From: Planctomycetota bacterium
GTDB taxonomy: Bacteria; Planctomycetota; B15-G4; JADJEK01
Assembly (NCBI GenBank): GCA_016709145.1
Contig: JADJEK010000001.1
Location: 806,001-870,000 of the forward strand
Reading direction: 5' to 3'
DNA: 64,000 nucleotides
Numbering within the stretch: position 1 is the stretch's first letter; the number at the start of each line of letters is the position of its first letter. A program made the position numbers and the translations under genes. Positions 34,924 to 42,066 of the stretch are shown here, piece after piece. The notes beneath the pieces are model-generated. The model was not told where the DNA came from, did not search any database, and saw only the letters and a program-made list of their open reading frames with translations.

Positions 34924-36767
34924 ACGACGACCTGCGAGACCATCTCGCTCGCGAGCTGGCGCAGCAGGACGCGCGCGGCTTGCGCCGGAACTTGACGGGA
35001 CGAGGCGACGGGCTCGCCGACTTCACCACGAACGACGTGCTCGGTTTGGCCCGCGACCCCGAGGTCGCCGCGGCGATCGCCGCGGCCGCGCTCGAGCATG
35101 GCGCCGGCACCGCGGCGTCGCGCCTGCTCGGCGGGGACCACGCGCTCCATCGCGCGGCGGAAGGCGTGTGCGCGGATTGGCTGCAAGCCGATGCGGCTCT
35201 GCTGTTCCCGTCCGGCTTCCAGGCCAACCTCGGCTTGCTCCAAGCGTTCGCCGAGCCCGGCGTCCTGTTCGTATCGGACGCGGCCAATCACGCGTCGATC
35301 GTCGACGGGTGTCGCATGGCTCGCGCCGCGCGCGCACACGTCGTCGTCAGCGCGCATCGCGACGTCGCCGCGGTGGAGCGCGCGCTGAAGCACGCGGCCC
35401 ACGCGCCGCGCCGCTTCGTCGTCACCGAGAGCGTGTTCAGCATGGACGGCGATCGCGCGCCGATCGAGGCGCTGCTCGACGTCTGCGAGCGTCATGACGC
35501 CCACCTCGTCGTCGACGAGGCGCATGCCGTCGGCTTGCTCGGGCCGCGCGGCGCCGGTGTCGTCTCCGAGCTCGCGGAACGCGGGCTCGACGTCTCGCGC
35601 GTAGCCGCGCGACTCGTCACGGGCGGCAAGGCGCTCGGTCAAAGCGGCGCGTTCGTCGTCGGCGACTCCACGCTGCGCGCGTGGCTGATCCAGCGCGCGC
35701 GGTCGTTGATGTTCACGACCGCGCCACCGCCCGCGCTCGCGGCCGGGTTGATCGAAGCCATCCGTCGCGCGCGCACGGCCGACGCCGCGAGGTCGACCGT
35801 ACTGCGCAACGCACGCCGGCTGGCCGCCGCGTTGGCTCTGCCCGAACCCGACGCGGCGATCGTGCCGTTCGTCGTGGGCTCGAGCGAACGCGCACTCGAA
35901 CTCGCGCAGCGCGCGCGCGAGGCCGGGCTCGACGTCCGGGCCGTACGTCATCCGACGGTCCCTCGCGGGACCGAGCGATTGCGCCTCGTCGTGCATGCGT
36001 TCAACACCGACGCCGAGATCGACCGACTGATGGCGCGGTTGCGCGACGAAGCGCGCCACGCCACGAGGTCGGCGTCGCCGAGCATCGGCACCGCGCGCGC
36101 ACTCGCCGTCGTCGGCACCGACACGAACGTCGGCAAGACCGTCGTCAGCGCGCTGCTCATGCGCCACGCGCGTGCGCGCGGCACGGCGCGCTACTTCAAG
36201 CCCGTGCAAACGGGGACCGACTCCGACACGCGCACCGTCGCACGACTCGCGGGCCTCGCTGCCGTCGAGTGGCTCGCGCCACTGCACGAGTTGCCGCTGC
36301 CGGCGTCGCCTCACGAAGCCGCCGCAGCCGCGGGAGTGACGCTCGACCCCGACGCGCTGCTCGACGGCATCGCACGCGCTCGCGAGAACGCGCGCGATGC
36401 CGCGCTCGTGATCGAACTCGCCGGCGGATTGCGCGTGCCGTACACGTTGCGCTTCGACCAAGGCGAACTACTGGAGCGGGCCGCGTTGCCGCTCGTGCTC
36501 GTCGCGCGCTCGGGACTCGGCACGTTGAACCACACGCAATTGACGCTGGAGGCGTTGCGCCGCAGACATCTCGAACCTCGAGCCCTGTTCCTCGTCGGCG
36601 AACCGCATCCTTCGAATGCAGCGACCTTGCGCGCGCTCGCGCACGTCGAACACGTCTATGAAGTCCCGCAGTTCCTCAGGCTCAACACGGAGGCGCTCGA
36701 CGCATGGCTCGCGCAGAACGACCTCGAACCGGTGCTAAGCCCAAGGCCGAATCCGTCGATCCGTTGA
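34920..36767 (+). CDS. bioFD: Bifunctional 8-amino-7-oxononanoate synthase / dethiobiotin synthetase (BioF-BioD fusion)
   Basis: A 615-residue single frame with two biotin enzymes. Residues 1 to about 375 are BioF: PLP lysine in VTGGKALGQSG (about 237), the ESVFSMDGD and VDEAHAVG motifs. Residues about 390-615 are BioD: the P-loop GTDTNVGKTVVS at about 399-410 and FKPVQTG. BioF condenses pimeloyl-ACP (or CoA) with alanine; BioD closes the ureido ring using CO2 and ATP. A linker of about 20 residues separates the domains. The GTG start overlaps the bioB stop. BioA, which acts between the two reactions, is encoded next, so the fusion skips a step. There is no internal start or stop that would split the protein. 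Confidence 0.9.
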   Translation: MNDDLRDHLARELAQQDARGLRRNLTGRGDGLADFTTNDVLGLARDPEVAAAIAAAALEHGAGTAASRLLGGDHALHRAAEGVCADWLQADAALLFPSGFQANLGLLQAFAEPGVLFVSDAANHASIVDGCRMARAARAHVVVSAHRDVAAVERALKHAAHAPRRFVVTESVFSMDGDRAPIEALLDVCERHDAHLVVDEAHAVGLLGPRGAGVVSELAERGLDVSRVAARLVTGGKALGQSGAFVVGDSTLRAWLIQRARSLMFTTAPPPALAAGLIEAIRRARTADAARSTVLRNARRLAAALALPEPDAAIVPFVVGSSERALELAQRAREAGLDVRAVRHPTVPRGTERLRLVVHAFNTDAEIDRLMARLRDEARHATRSASPSIGTARALAVVGTDTNVGKTVVSALLMRHARARGTARYFKPVQTGTDSDTRTVARLAGLAAVEWLAPLHELPLPASPHEAAAAAGVTLDPDALLDGIARARENARDAALVIELAGGLRVPYTLRFDQGELLERAALPLVLVARSGLGTLNHTQLTLEALRRRHLEPRALFLVGEPHPSNAATLRALAHVEHVYEVPQFLRLNTEALDAWLAQNDLEPVLSPRPNPSIR

Positions 36768-38014
36768 TCGAGCGCGATCGGAGAGCCATTTGGCATCCGT
36801 ACGCACAGCATGCGCTCGAAGCCGACCCGCTTCCCGTGGCGTCGGCGCGTGATGCGACGCTGACGCTGAACGATGGTCGAGTCGTGATCGACGCGATCTC
36901 GTCGTGGTGGGCAACGCTGCACGGGCACGGCCGCGCGGAGATCGCGAGCGCGATCGCCGTCCAAGCGAAACGACTCGATCACGTGCTGTTCGCCGGAGCG
37001 ACGCACGAGCCCGCGGTCGACGTCGCCGAGGCGCTGCTCGCGCTCGCGCCGCCCGGACTCTCGCGCGTGTTCTTCTCGGACGACGGCTCCACCGCAGTCG
37101 AGGTGGCTTTGAAGATGGCGCTGCAAGCGCACGCGCAACGCGGCGCGACGCGACGCACGCGGTTCGTCGCGTTCTCCGGCGCCTATCACGGCGACACGGC
37201 CGGAGCGATGTCGGTCGGCGATCCCGATCCGTTCTTCGTGCCCTACCGCGCGCTGTGCGTTCCGATCGAACACGTCGCGGTCGACGCCGCGGCGCTCGAA
37301 GCCACGCTGAAGGACCTCGGCGAAACGGTCGCGGCCGTGATCCTCGAACCCCTCGTCCAGGGCGCAGGCGGCATGCGCATGCACGAGCCCGCGTTCGTGA
37401 AGCGCGCGCGTGAGCTGTGCGACGAACACGGCGCGTTCTTGATCCTCGACGAAGTCATGACGGGCTTCGGCCGCACCGGCGCCACGTTCGCGGCGGTGCG
37501 CTGCGGTGTGACTCCCGACTTGTTGTGCGTGGCGAAGGGGCTGACCGGCGGCACGCTGCCACTCGCGGCCACGCTCGCGACCGAGCACTTGTTCGGCGCG
37601 TTCCTGGCCGAGGACCGACGCAAGGCTCTGTTCCACGGCCACACGTTCACGGCCAATCCGATCGCGTGCGCCGCGGCGCGTGCGTCGCTGGCGATCCTCG
37701 CGGCGGAGGACACTCCGGCCCGACTCGACGCGATCGGAACGCGGATCGAAGCGCGGCTGCGCGCGAGCTTACCCGACGCATGCGTCGCGACGTTGCGCCG
37801 CTGCGGCGGCATCGTCGCGTTCGACTTGCCGCGCGCCGATGGCGAGGTCGCGGGATATCTCGCAAGCCGCTCGCCGGCGCTGCGCCAGAGGGCGCTCGAG
37901 TACGGCGTGCTGCTGCGTCCTCTCGGCGACGTCGTCTACGCGATGCCGCCGTCCTGCACGACGAACGAGCAGTGCGACGTGATCGCGGACGCGATGCGCG
38001 CACTCGCGAAGTGA
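36704..38014 (+). CDS. bioA: Adenosylmethionine-8-amino-7-oxononanoate aminotransferase
   Basis: A 436-residue class III PLP aminotransferase. It converts 8-amino-7-oxononanoate to 7,8-diaminononanoate with SAM as amino donor. Family marks are IWHPYAQH, SSWWATLHGH, VFFSDDGSTAVE, YHGDT and the PLP lysine in CVAKGLTGG (about 278). The ATG at 36704 lies 64 nt inside bioFD and has GGAGG upstream. A TTG at 36764, overlapping the bioFD stop as TTGA, is an alternative that would still keep the whole conserved domain. With bioB and bioFD it completes the four late biotin steps. Confidence 0.94.
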   Translation: MARAERPRTGAKPKAESVDPLIERDRRAIWHPYAQHALEADPLPVASARDATLTLNDGRVVIDAISSWWATLHGHGRAEIASAIAVQAKRLDHVLFAGATHEPAVDVAEALLALAPPGLSRVFFSDDGSTAVEVALKMALQAHAQRGATRRTRFVAFSGAYHGDTAGAMSVGDPDPFFVPYRALCVPIEHVAVDAAALEATLKDLGETVAAVILEPLVQGAGGMRMHEPAFVKRARELCDEHGAFLILDEVMTGFGRTGATFAAVRCGVTPDLLCVAKGLTGGTLPLAATLATEHLFGAFLAEDRRKALFHGHTFTANPIACAAARASLAILAAEDTPARLDAIGTRIEARLRASLPDACVATLRRCGGIVAFDLPRADGEVAGYLASRSPALRQRALEYGVLLRPLGDVVYAMPPSCTTNEQCDVIADAMRALAK

Positions 38015-38037
38015 CGTCGAGGTCTCGACGGCAAGAA

Positions 38038-38095
38038 GGGGTCTGTCCCCTTCACGCCCACGCCCTTCGCGCTCAACACGAAGGGGTCTGTCCCC
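38038..38095. repeat. Paired GGGGTCTGTCCCC palindromic repeats
   Basis: The 13-mer GGGGTCTGTCCCC occurs at 38038-38050 and again at 38083-38095, each flanked by AAG on the left and TT on the right, with the same orientation and a 45-bp period. The second copy lies inside the end of the convergent partner gene at 38073. A related GGGGACAGTCCCC core occurs after hisS (51648), and GGGGACAG twice at 30913-30931. Such sequences resemble REP elements; no transposase is present in the window. Confidence 0.7.
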
Positions 38096-38459
38096 TTTGG
38101 GGCTCCGTGCGCTGCTGCTCGCGGACCCACTCGTCGAATCGGCGCCCCTCGTCCCACGGCATCGGAGACGTCATCGGCACCTGCTGGTGATAGTCGCGGA
38201 ACACGTCCGCGAACGTGCGCGCGTCCAACGCGAATCCGCGAGCCGCGGGCGCCGAGCCCTGCAGCAAGCGCTCGAACCGCAGCTTCGCGACGATCAGCGC
38301 GGCGATGCGGAAACCGTCCTCGTCGATCGCGCGCAGTCGCGTGCCCTCGTCCGCGTCGAGGGTCGGATCGTCGCGTCGTTCGCGTAGGCACGCGACGGGA
38401 TCGGATGAGCGCATCGCGCGCGCGATGAACACGTCGAACGACTCGCGCGGAGGGCTCAT
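38073..38459 (-). CDS. Small MNIO-partner protein (function unknown)
   Basis: A 128-residue soluble protein, overlapping the end of the MNIO gene by 4 nt (ATGA), so expression is coupled. It is helix-rich and starts MSPPRESFDVFIARAM. Positionally it corresponds to the helper protein usually encoded next to DUF692/MNIO enzymes (DUF2063/BufC-like or leader-binding proteins), but I cannot recognise the family from sequence alone. The last nine residues (PQRGQTPSC) are encoded by a copy of the palindromic repeat, including a terminal cysteine, so the natural C-terminus may have been extended or altered by that element. Confidence 0.7.
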   Translation of the reverse strand: MSPPRESFDVFIARAMRSSDPVACLRERRDDPTLDADEGTRLRAIDEDGFRIAALIVAKLRFERLLQGSAPAARGFALDARTFADVFRDYHQQVPMTSPMPWDEGRRFDEWVREQQRTEPQRGQTPSC

Positions 38460-39346
38460 CGCGTCCCCGCGTCGATCTCGGCGCGCACGCGGACGAGTTC
38501 GTCCCGCAACGACGCGACGTCGGCCTGCGTGACCGTGCCTTCCATTCGCTCGAGCACGACCGCACGCGCGTTCACGCAGCGCGGCAGCGTTTCGCGCAAC
38601 AGCGCCCACACCGGCTCGGGAACGGCTTGGTCGTGGCTGTCGAGGCGCAGCGTCGCGTTCGACGGCAACCACGCCGCGTCGCTGGTCGATCCGCCGGACA
38701 CGTGGAGTTCGATCACGCGCTCGAGCGGCAAGCGCTCGACGTACTCGCGCGGATCGACGCCGGCATTCACGCACGTCGTGAACACGTTGTGCAGATCGAG
38801 CAGCAAGCGCACGCAGCCGTCGACGGTGATCGCGCGCACGAAGTCGGCCTCGTCCACGACGCTTCCGTAGCGGAAGTAGAACACGCTGTTCTCGACTCCG
38901 ACGTCGAGCCCGAGCGCGCCGATCCGCGCCATACGCTCACGCACGGTCACGACCGCGGCCATCGTCATCGGCAACGGCAGCGGCAACATGAGTTCCTCGC
39001 CGTTCCATACGTGGGCGCCGAGGTGGTCCGTGTACCACTCGAACCCGAACGCCGCGTGCGTGCGCGCGATCGCGTCGAGCCAACGACGTTCACGCTCCGA
39101 GCCCGACAACTCCGCGCTGCCCGGCGACCAACCGACGCCATGCGCGATGAAGCGCTTGCCGTGCGCCGCGCCGAACGCGCGAATCCGTTCGAAGAAGCTG
39201 TTGCTGGACCACGCCCCCGCGCGATCGAAGCGCCACAGCGTCTCCGGCGCGACCTCGATCACATCGGCGTGCTCGGCCGCGATCGGCTCGAGCAGGTCGA
39301 GGTACTCCGTCGACGGTTGCAGCGTGAAGCCGACCGCGGGCCGCAT
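38456..39346 (-). CDS. DUF692 / MNIO-family multinuclear iron oxygenase
   Basis: A 296-residue TIM-barrel enzyme of the DUF692 (MNIO) family. Predicted iron-ligand positions are visible in order: E31/E35 (IEVAPETLW), H69 (FIAHGVGW), D107-H108 (WYTDHLG), E152-N153 (GVENSVFYF), D184/H186/N187 (LDLHNVF), E213/H215 (ELHVSGG) and D236/H238 (LDSHD). Characterised MNIO enzymes oxidatively modify cysteine or other residues in peptide or protein substrates, as in methanobactin, 3-thiaglutamate and bufferin biosynthesis. Here two upstream genes in the same operon encode exported proteins with paired C-terminal cysteines, the likely substrates (inferred). It starts 6 nt after the stop of the preceding gene and overlaps the partner gene by 3-4 nt. 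Confidence 0.9.
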   Translation of the reverse strand: MRPAVGFTLQPSTEYLDLLEPIAAEHADVIEVAPETLWRFDRAGAWSSNSFFERIRAFGAAHGKRFIAHGVGWSPGSAELSGSERERRWLDAIARTHAAFGFEWYTDHLGAHVWNGEELMLPLPLPMTMAAVVTVRERMARIGALGLDVGVENSVFYFRYGSVVDEADFVRAITVDGCVRLLLDLHNVFTTCVNAGVDPREYVERLPLERVIELHVSGGSTSDAAWLPSNATLRLDSHDQAVPEPVWALLRETLPRCVNARAVVLERMEGTVTQADVASLRDELVRVRAEIDAGTR

Positions 39347-39352
39347 CGTGCG

Positions 39353-40297
39353 TCACGTCGCCGTGAGGAAGCCGAGGAAGCGGCGGCCCTCGACCGGCAC
39401 GAACGACGTTCCACACGGGCCGTGCGATTGGATCGGTTCGCCCTCGGGCTGCGTCGAACACGCGTATTGGCGCATCCAGCGCGCACCGCTCGGAGCCGCG
39501 ACGCGCAACCGTCGTCGCGCGGATTCGGCAAGCGCCGCCTGCGCAGCGGCTTCGCGCTTCGCGTCGCCGATCGCTTGCACGCGGACGAGCACGGCCGCGA
39601 ACGCGAGATCCTCGGCCGCGAGCGTCGCCGGATCGTCGATCGCGTCGGCGACGCGCTTTTTCAGCTCGGCGTCGAGCGACTCGCGCTCGCGTGCTGCGAG
39701 CTCGTCGAGTCCACGGTCGAGTCGCAATGCCGCGCGATACTTCGCATGCACGATCCGCGCGACCTCGTCATGCCACGATTCACGCGGTGCGGCGTCGGAT
39801 TCGGCTCCCGGCTCGGGATCCTCTTCGAGCCACGGGCGGTGCGGACGCGGCAACACGAATCGGACGGGGCTCGCGCTCCAGCGTTGCCTCTCCGCATTGG
39901 GTGTGGGATCCGAGGTCGTCGATTCCGCAGGTTCCTTCGGCTTCGGGTTCAGCACGAACCACCACGCCTCGTCGTCGAGTCCATCGATCGGCGCACGGCG
40001 CAAGGCGTCGAGCGGTGCGCAGACGAACTCGACCAGCGCGAGATCGGCGAGCTTCGCATCGTCCGCGGAGTCGAACCACGCCGTGATCACGTCGCCTCGT
40101 TCGGACTGATCGCGGTACGCCTTCGGCACCACGACGGCGATCACCGGACAGCCACGCTTCGTCGCGCGCGCGAGTTGCGTTTTGACGAGCTCGTCGAAGT
40201 CGACGGCGTCCTTGCGCTCATCCGCGAACGTCAGTCGCGATGCGGCGAGGCCGCCAGCGCCCGCGGCCATCCACTGCAAGAAGTCTCGGCGTTCCAT
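39353..40297 (-). CDS. Tat-signal protein 2 with C-terminal Cys motif, candidate MNIO substrate
   Basis: A 314-residue protein with a Tat-type signal (ERRDFLQWMAAGAGGLAAS). It is homologous to the next upstream protein: both have a thioredoxin-like first half without a CxxC motif, and share SERG(D/E), SADDAKLADLAL and a Cys at residue 93 (95 in the paralogue). The C-terminus holds Cys280 and Cys295, followed by GTSFVPVEGRRFLGFL. The shared end pattern is C-(15-20)-CG-x2-FVP-x-EG-x-RFL-x-FL. The middle is acidic and proline-rich, longer than in the paralogue. The MNIO gene follows after 6 nt. It resembles no family I can name. Confidence 0.75.
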   Translation of the reverse strand: MERRDFLQWMAAGAGGLAASRLTFADERKDAVDFDELVKTQLARATKRGCPVIAVVVPKAYRDQSERGDVITAWFDSADDAKLADLALVEFVCAPLDALRRAPIDGLDDEAWWFVLNPKPKEPAESTTSDPTPNAERQRWSASPVRFVLPRPHRPWLEEDPEPGAESDAAPRESWHDEVARIVHAKYRAALRLDRGLDELAARERESLDAELKKRVADAIDDPATLAAEDLAFAAVLVRVQAIGDAKREAAAQAALAESARRRLRVAAPSGARWMRQYACSTQPEGEPIQSHGPCGTSFVPVEGRRFLGFLTAT

Positions 40298-40403
40298 GAC
40301 GTGGCTCCGCGATCGTGCTTCGAGGGAGCGTCGCCGATCGCGAGCGCATGATGGCCGGGGCACCGCACCACCGCAACGCTCGAGACGCCGCGCACCTCCG
40401 CCG

Positions 40404-41348
40404 TCACCGCCCTCGGTCGGCTCCTTGGAGGAAGAACAGGAAGCGCTTGCCCTCTTCGGGCACGAATCCCATGCCGCACTCGATACCGGCGTCGTCGGAG
40501 TCACCGTGGCGATTGGGATCCTCGAACTCGAATCCGCAACCGCTCGAGCGCGCCCACACGGCCCCTGCAGGAGGCTTCGTGCGGATCGCATCGGCCGTGA
40601 CCGCGGCAATCGCTCGGATCGCGGCTTCCTGTTGCTTCGTCTCGGCGACCGGAATCGCATCGCGCACGACCGCACCTGCGCGCTCCAGCAAGGTCCGATC
40701 GATCGCGGCCGGTTGCGCGAGGTCCTTCGCGATCTGCGCGCGCTCGTCGTCCGTCAGGGTCGCGTCGACTTGCGCGGCGAGGCGGGGCATGCGCTCGTCG
40801 AGCTTCACCGTGTCGCGCAGCCAGCCGGTCAATGCCGCGTTGCGCGCACGGATCGCGTTGCCCATACGGAGTTCGGCGGCCTCGTAGCTCTCGCCTTCTT
40901 GCGGCCACGGGTTCGCGAACGTCCGCACGAGTTCCTCGTCCAGCGCGCCGTCGATCGCGATGGCGTGCGGCGCGTCCTCATGCGTCTCGATGAACAGCAC
41001 CACGGGTTCGGTCTTGGGGTCGACGTCGCGGACTCCGAGGTCGGCGAGCGCGGCCATCGGCACGCAGATGCGCTCGAACAGCGCGAGATCCGCGAGCAAC
41101 GCGTCGTCTGCGAGTGCGAGCCACGAACCGAACCACTCGCCGCGTTCCGACGCCGGACCGGGCTCGGATGGAATCACGAGGACGAGCAACGGCTTGCCGG
41201 CCTTGCGCGCTCGCTCGAGGCCAACGCGCGCAATGCCTTCGGGCGAGTCGTCGCCGCGCCCGCGCGCGCAGGCCAGTGCCGGGAGCACCCCACTGACCCC
41301 ACTGACCGCGGAGAACGACAACAAGGAAAGGAAGTGTCGGCGGTTCAT
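40404..41348 (-). CDS. Tat-signal protein 1 with C-terminal Cys motif, candidate MNIO substrate
   Basis: A 314-residue protein starting with a Tat motif (NRRHFLSLL) and a hydrophobic stretch. The ATG has AAGGAG 8 nt upstream. Residues 45-130 look like a thioredoxin fold (GKPLLVLVIP strand, Cys95) but lack CxxC. Residues 150-255 are helical. The end contains Cys271 and Cys291, then GMGFVPEEGKRFLFFL, matching the paralogue encoded downstream. It is the first gene of a four-gene minus-strand operon ending in MNIO and its partner. An ECF-type promoter lies upstream, facing it. Function unknown; the cysteines are the likely modification sites. Confidence 0.75.
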   Translation of the reverse strand: MNRRHFLSLLSFSAVSGVSGVLPALACARGRGDDSPEGIARVGLERARKAGKPLLVLVIPSEPGPASERGEWFGSWLALADDALLADLALFERICVPMAALADLGVRDVDPKTEPVVLFIETHEDAPHAIAIDGALDEELVRTFANPWPQEGESYEAAELRMGNAIRARNAALTGWLRDTVKLDERMPRLAAQVDATLTDDERAQIAKDLAQPAAIDRTLLERAGAVVRDAIPVAETKQQEAAIRAIAAVTADAIRTKPPAGAVWARSSGCGFEFEDPNRHGDSDDAGIECGMGFVPEEGKRFLFFLQGADRGR

Positions 41349-41376
41349 CGCGATGTCTCCTTCATGACGGCACCCA

Positions 41377-41404
41377 TACGACCGTGGAACGGCTCAGGCG
41401 TTCC
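41377..41404 (-). promoter_or_regulatory. ECF-type promoter facing the Tat/MNIO operon
   Basis: On the minus strand GGAAC (41404-41400) is separated by 17 nt from GTCGTA (41382-41377), matching the general ECF-sigma pattern GGAAC-N16/17-GTC. The start codon is 28 nt further on with a good Shine-Dalgarno site. The GGAACG/CGTTCC dyad (41386-41404) also contains GGAAC on the opposite strand. The adjacent divergent gene is itself an ECF-type sigma factor. Confidence 0.5.
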
Positions 41405-41423
41405 GTTTCTTTGGAGGATGACG

Positions 41424-42062
41424 ATGGCGGACTTGGCGTTGGCACGGGTTCCGGGGCATGATGCCGCCGGTCTCCGAGGGTCGTCGATGAGTTCGCAGGA
41501 CAACGACGTCACGCGTTTGCTCCGGCGCATGGTGGGCGGCGATCCGAACGCCTCCCATGAACTCTTCCCATTGGTACAGGCCGAGTTACGACGCCTCGCC
41601 GACCGCATGATGGCGGGCCAGAACGCCGGCCACACGCTGCAGCCGACCGCATTGATGAACGAGGCATTCCTGCGCTTGGTGCAGCAGGAAGCCGGCACGT
41701 TCGACAACCGTGAGCACTTTTTCGCGATCGCCGCGAAGGCCATGCGCTCGATCCTCGTCGACCACGAGCGCCGCAAGCGGGCGGACAAGCGAACGCCGGG
41801 CGGCGATCGGACCCCGCTCTCCGACTCGCTGGCGTGGTTCACGCCGCGGCCGCTCGACCTGCTGGCGCTCGACGACGCGCTGACCAAGCTGCAGAGCGAA
41901 GATCCGCCGGCGGCATCGGTCGTCGAGCTGCTGTTCTTCGGCGGCCTCAATTCGTCGGAGGCCGGCAAGGCGCTCGGCGTGACGGCACGAACGATCGAGC
42001 GGCGTTGGCGCGCCGCGCGCGCTTGGCTGCTGCGCGAATTGGATCCTTCCGGAGCGACCTGA
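41424..42062 (+). CDS. ECF-type RNA polymerase sigma factor (planctomycete kinase-associated group)
   Basis: A 212-residue sigma-70 factor with regions 2 and 4 only. Region 2 contains DVTRLLRRMVGGD and LQPTALMNEAFLRL; region 4 ends GKALGVTARTIERRWRAARAWL. This matches the ECF subgroup encoded beside membrane Ser/Thr kinases in Planctomycetota (TIGR02999-like). The ATG at 41424 has GGAGG 7 nt upstream; another in-frame ATG at 41418 and one at 41487 are alternatives. The kinase gene follows after 4 nt. It is divergent from the Tat/MNIO operon by 75 bp, and an ECF-like promoter faces that operon. Confidence 0.9.
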   Translation: MADLALARVPGHDAAGLRGSSMSSQDNDVTRLLRRMVGGDPNASHELFPLVQAELRRLADRMMAGQNAGHTLQPTALMNEAFLRLVQQEAGTFDNREHFFAIAAKAMRSILVDHERRKRADKRTPGGDRTPLSDSLAWFTPRPLDLLALDDALTKLQSEDPPAASVVELLFFGGLNSSEAGKALGVTARTIERRWRAARAWLLRELDPSGAT

Positions 42063-42066
42063 CGCC

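Noticed and set aside
40404..41348. Tat proteins as functional thioredoxins
   Set aside because: The thioredoxin-like half has no CxxC active site; the conserved cysteines are a single mid-domain Cys and the two C-terminal ones.
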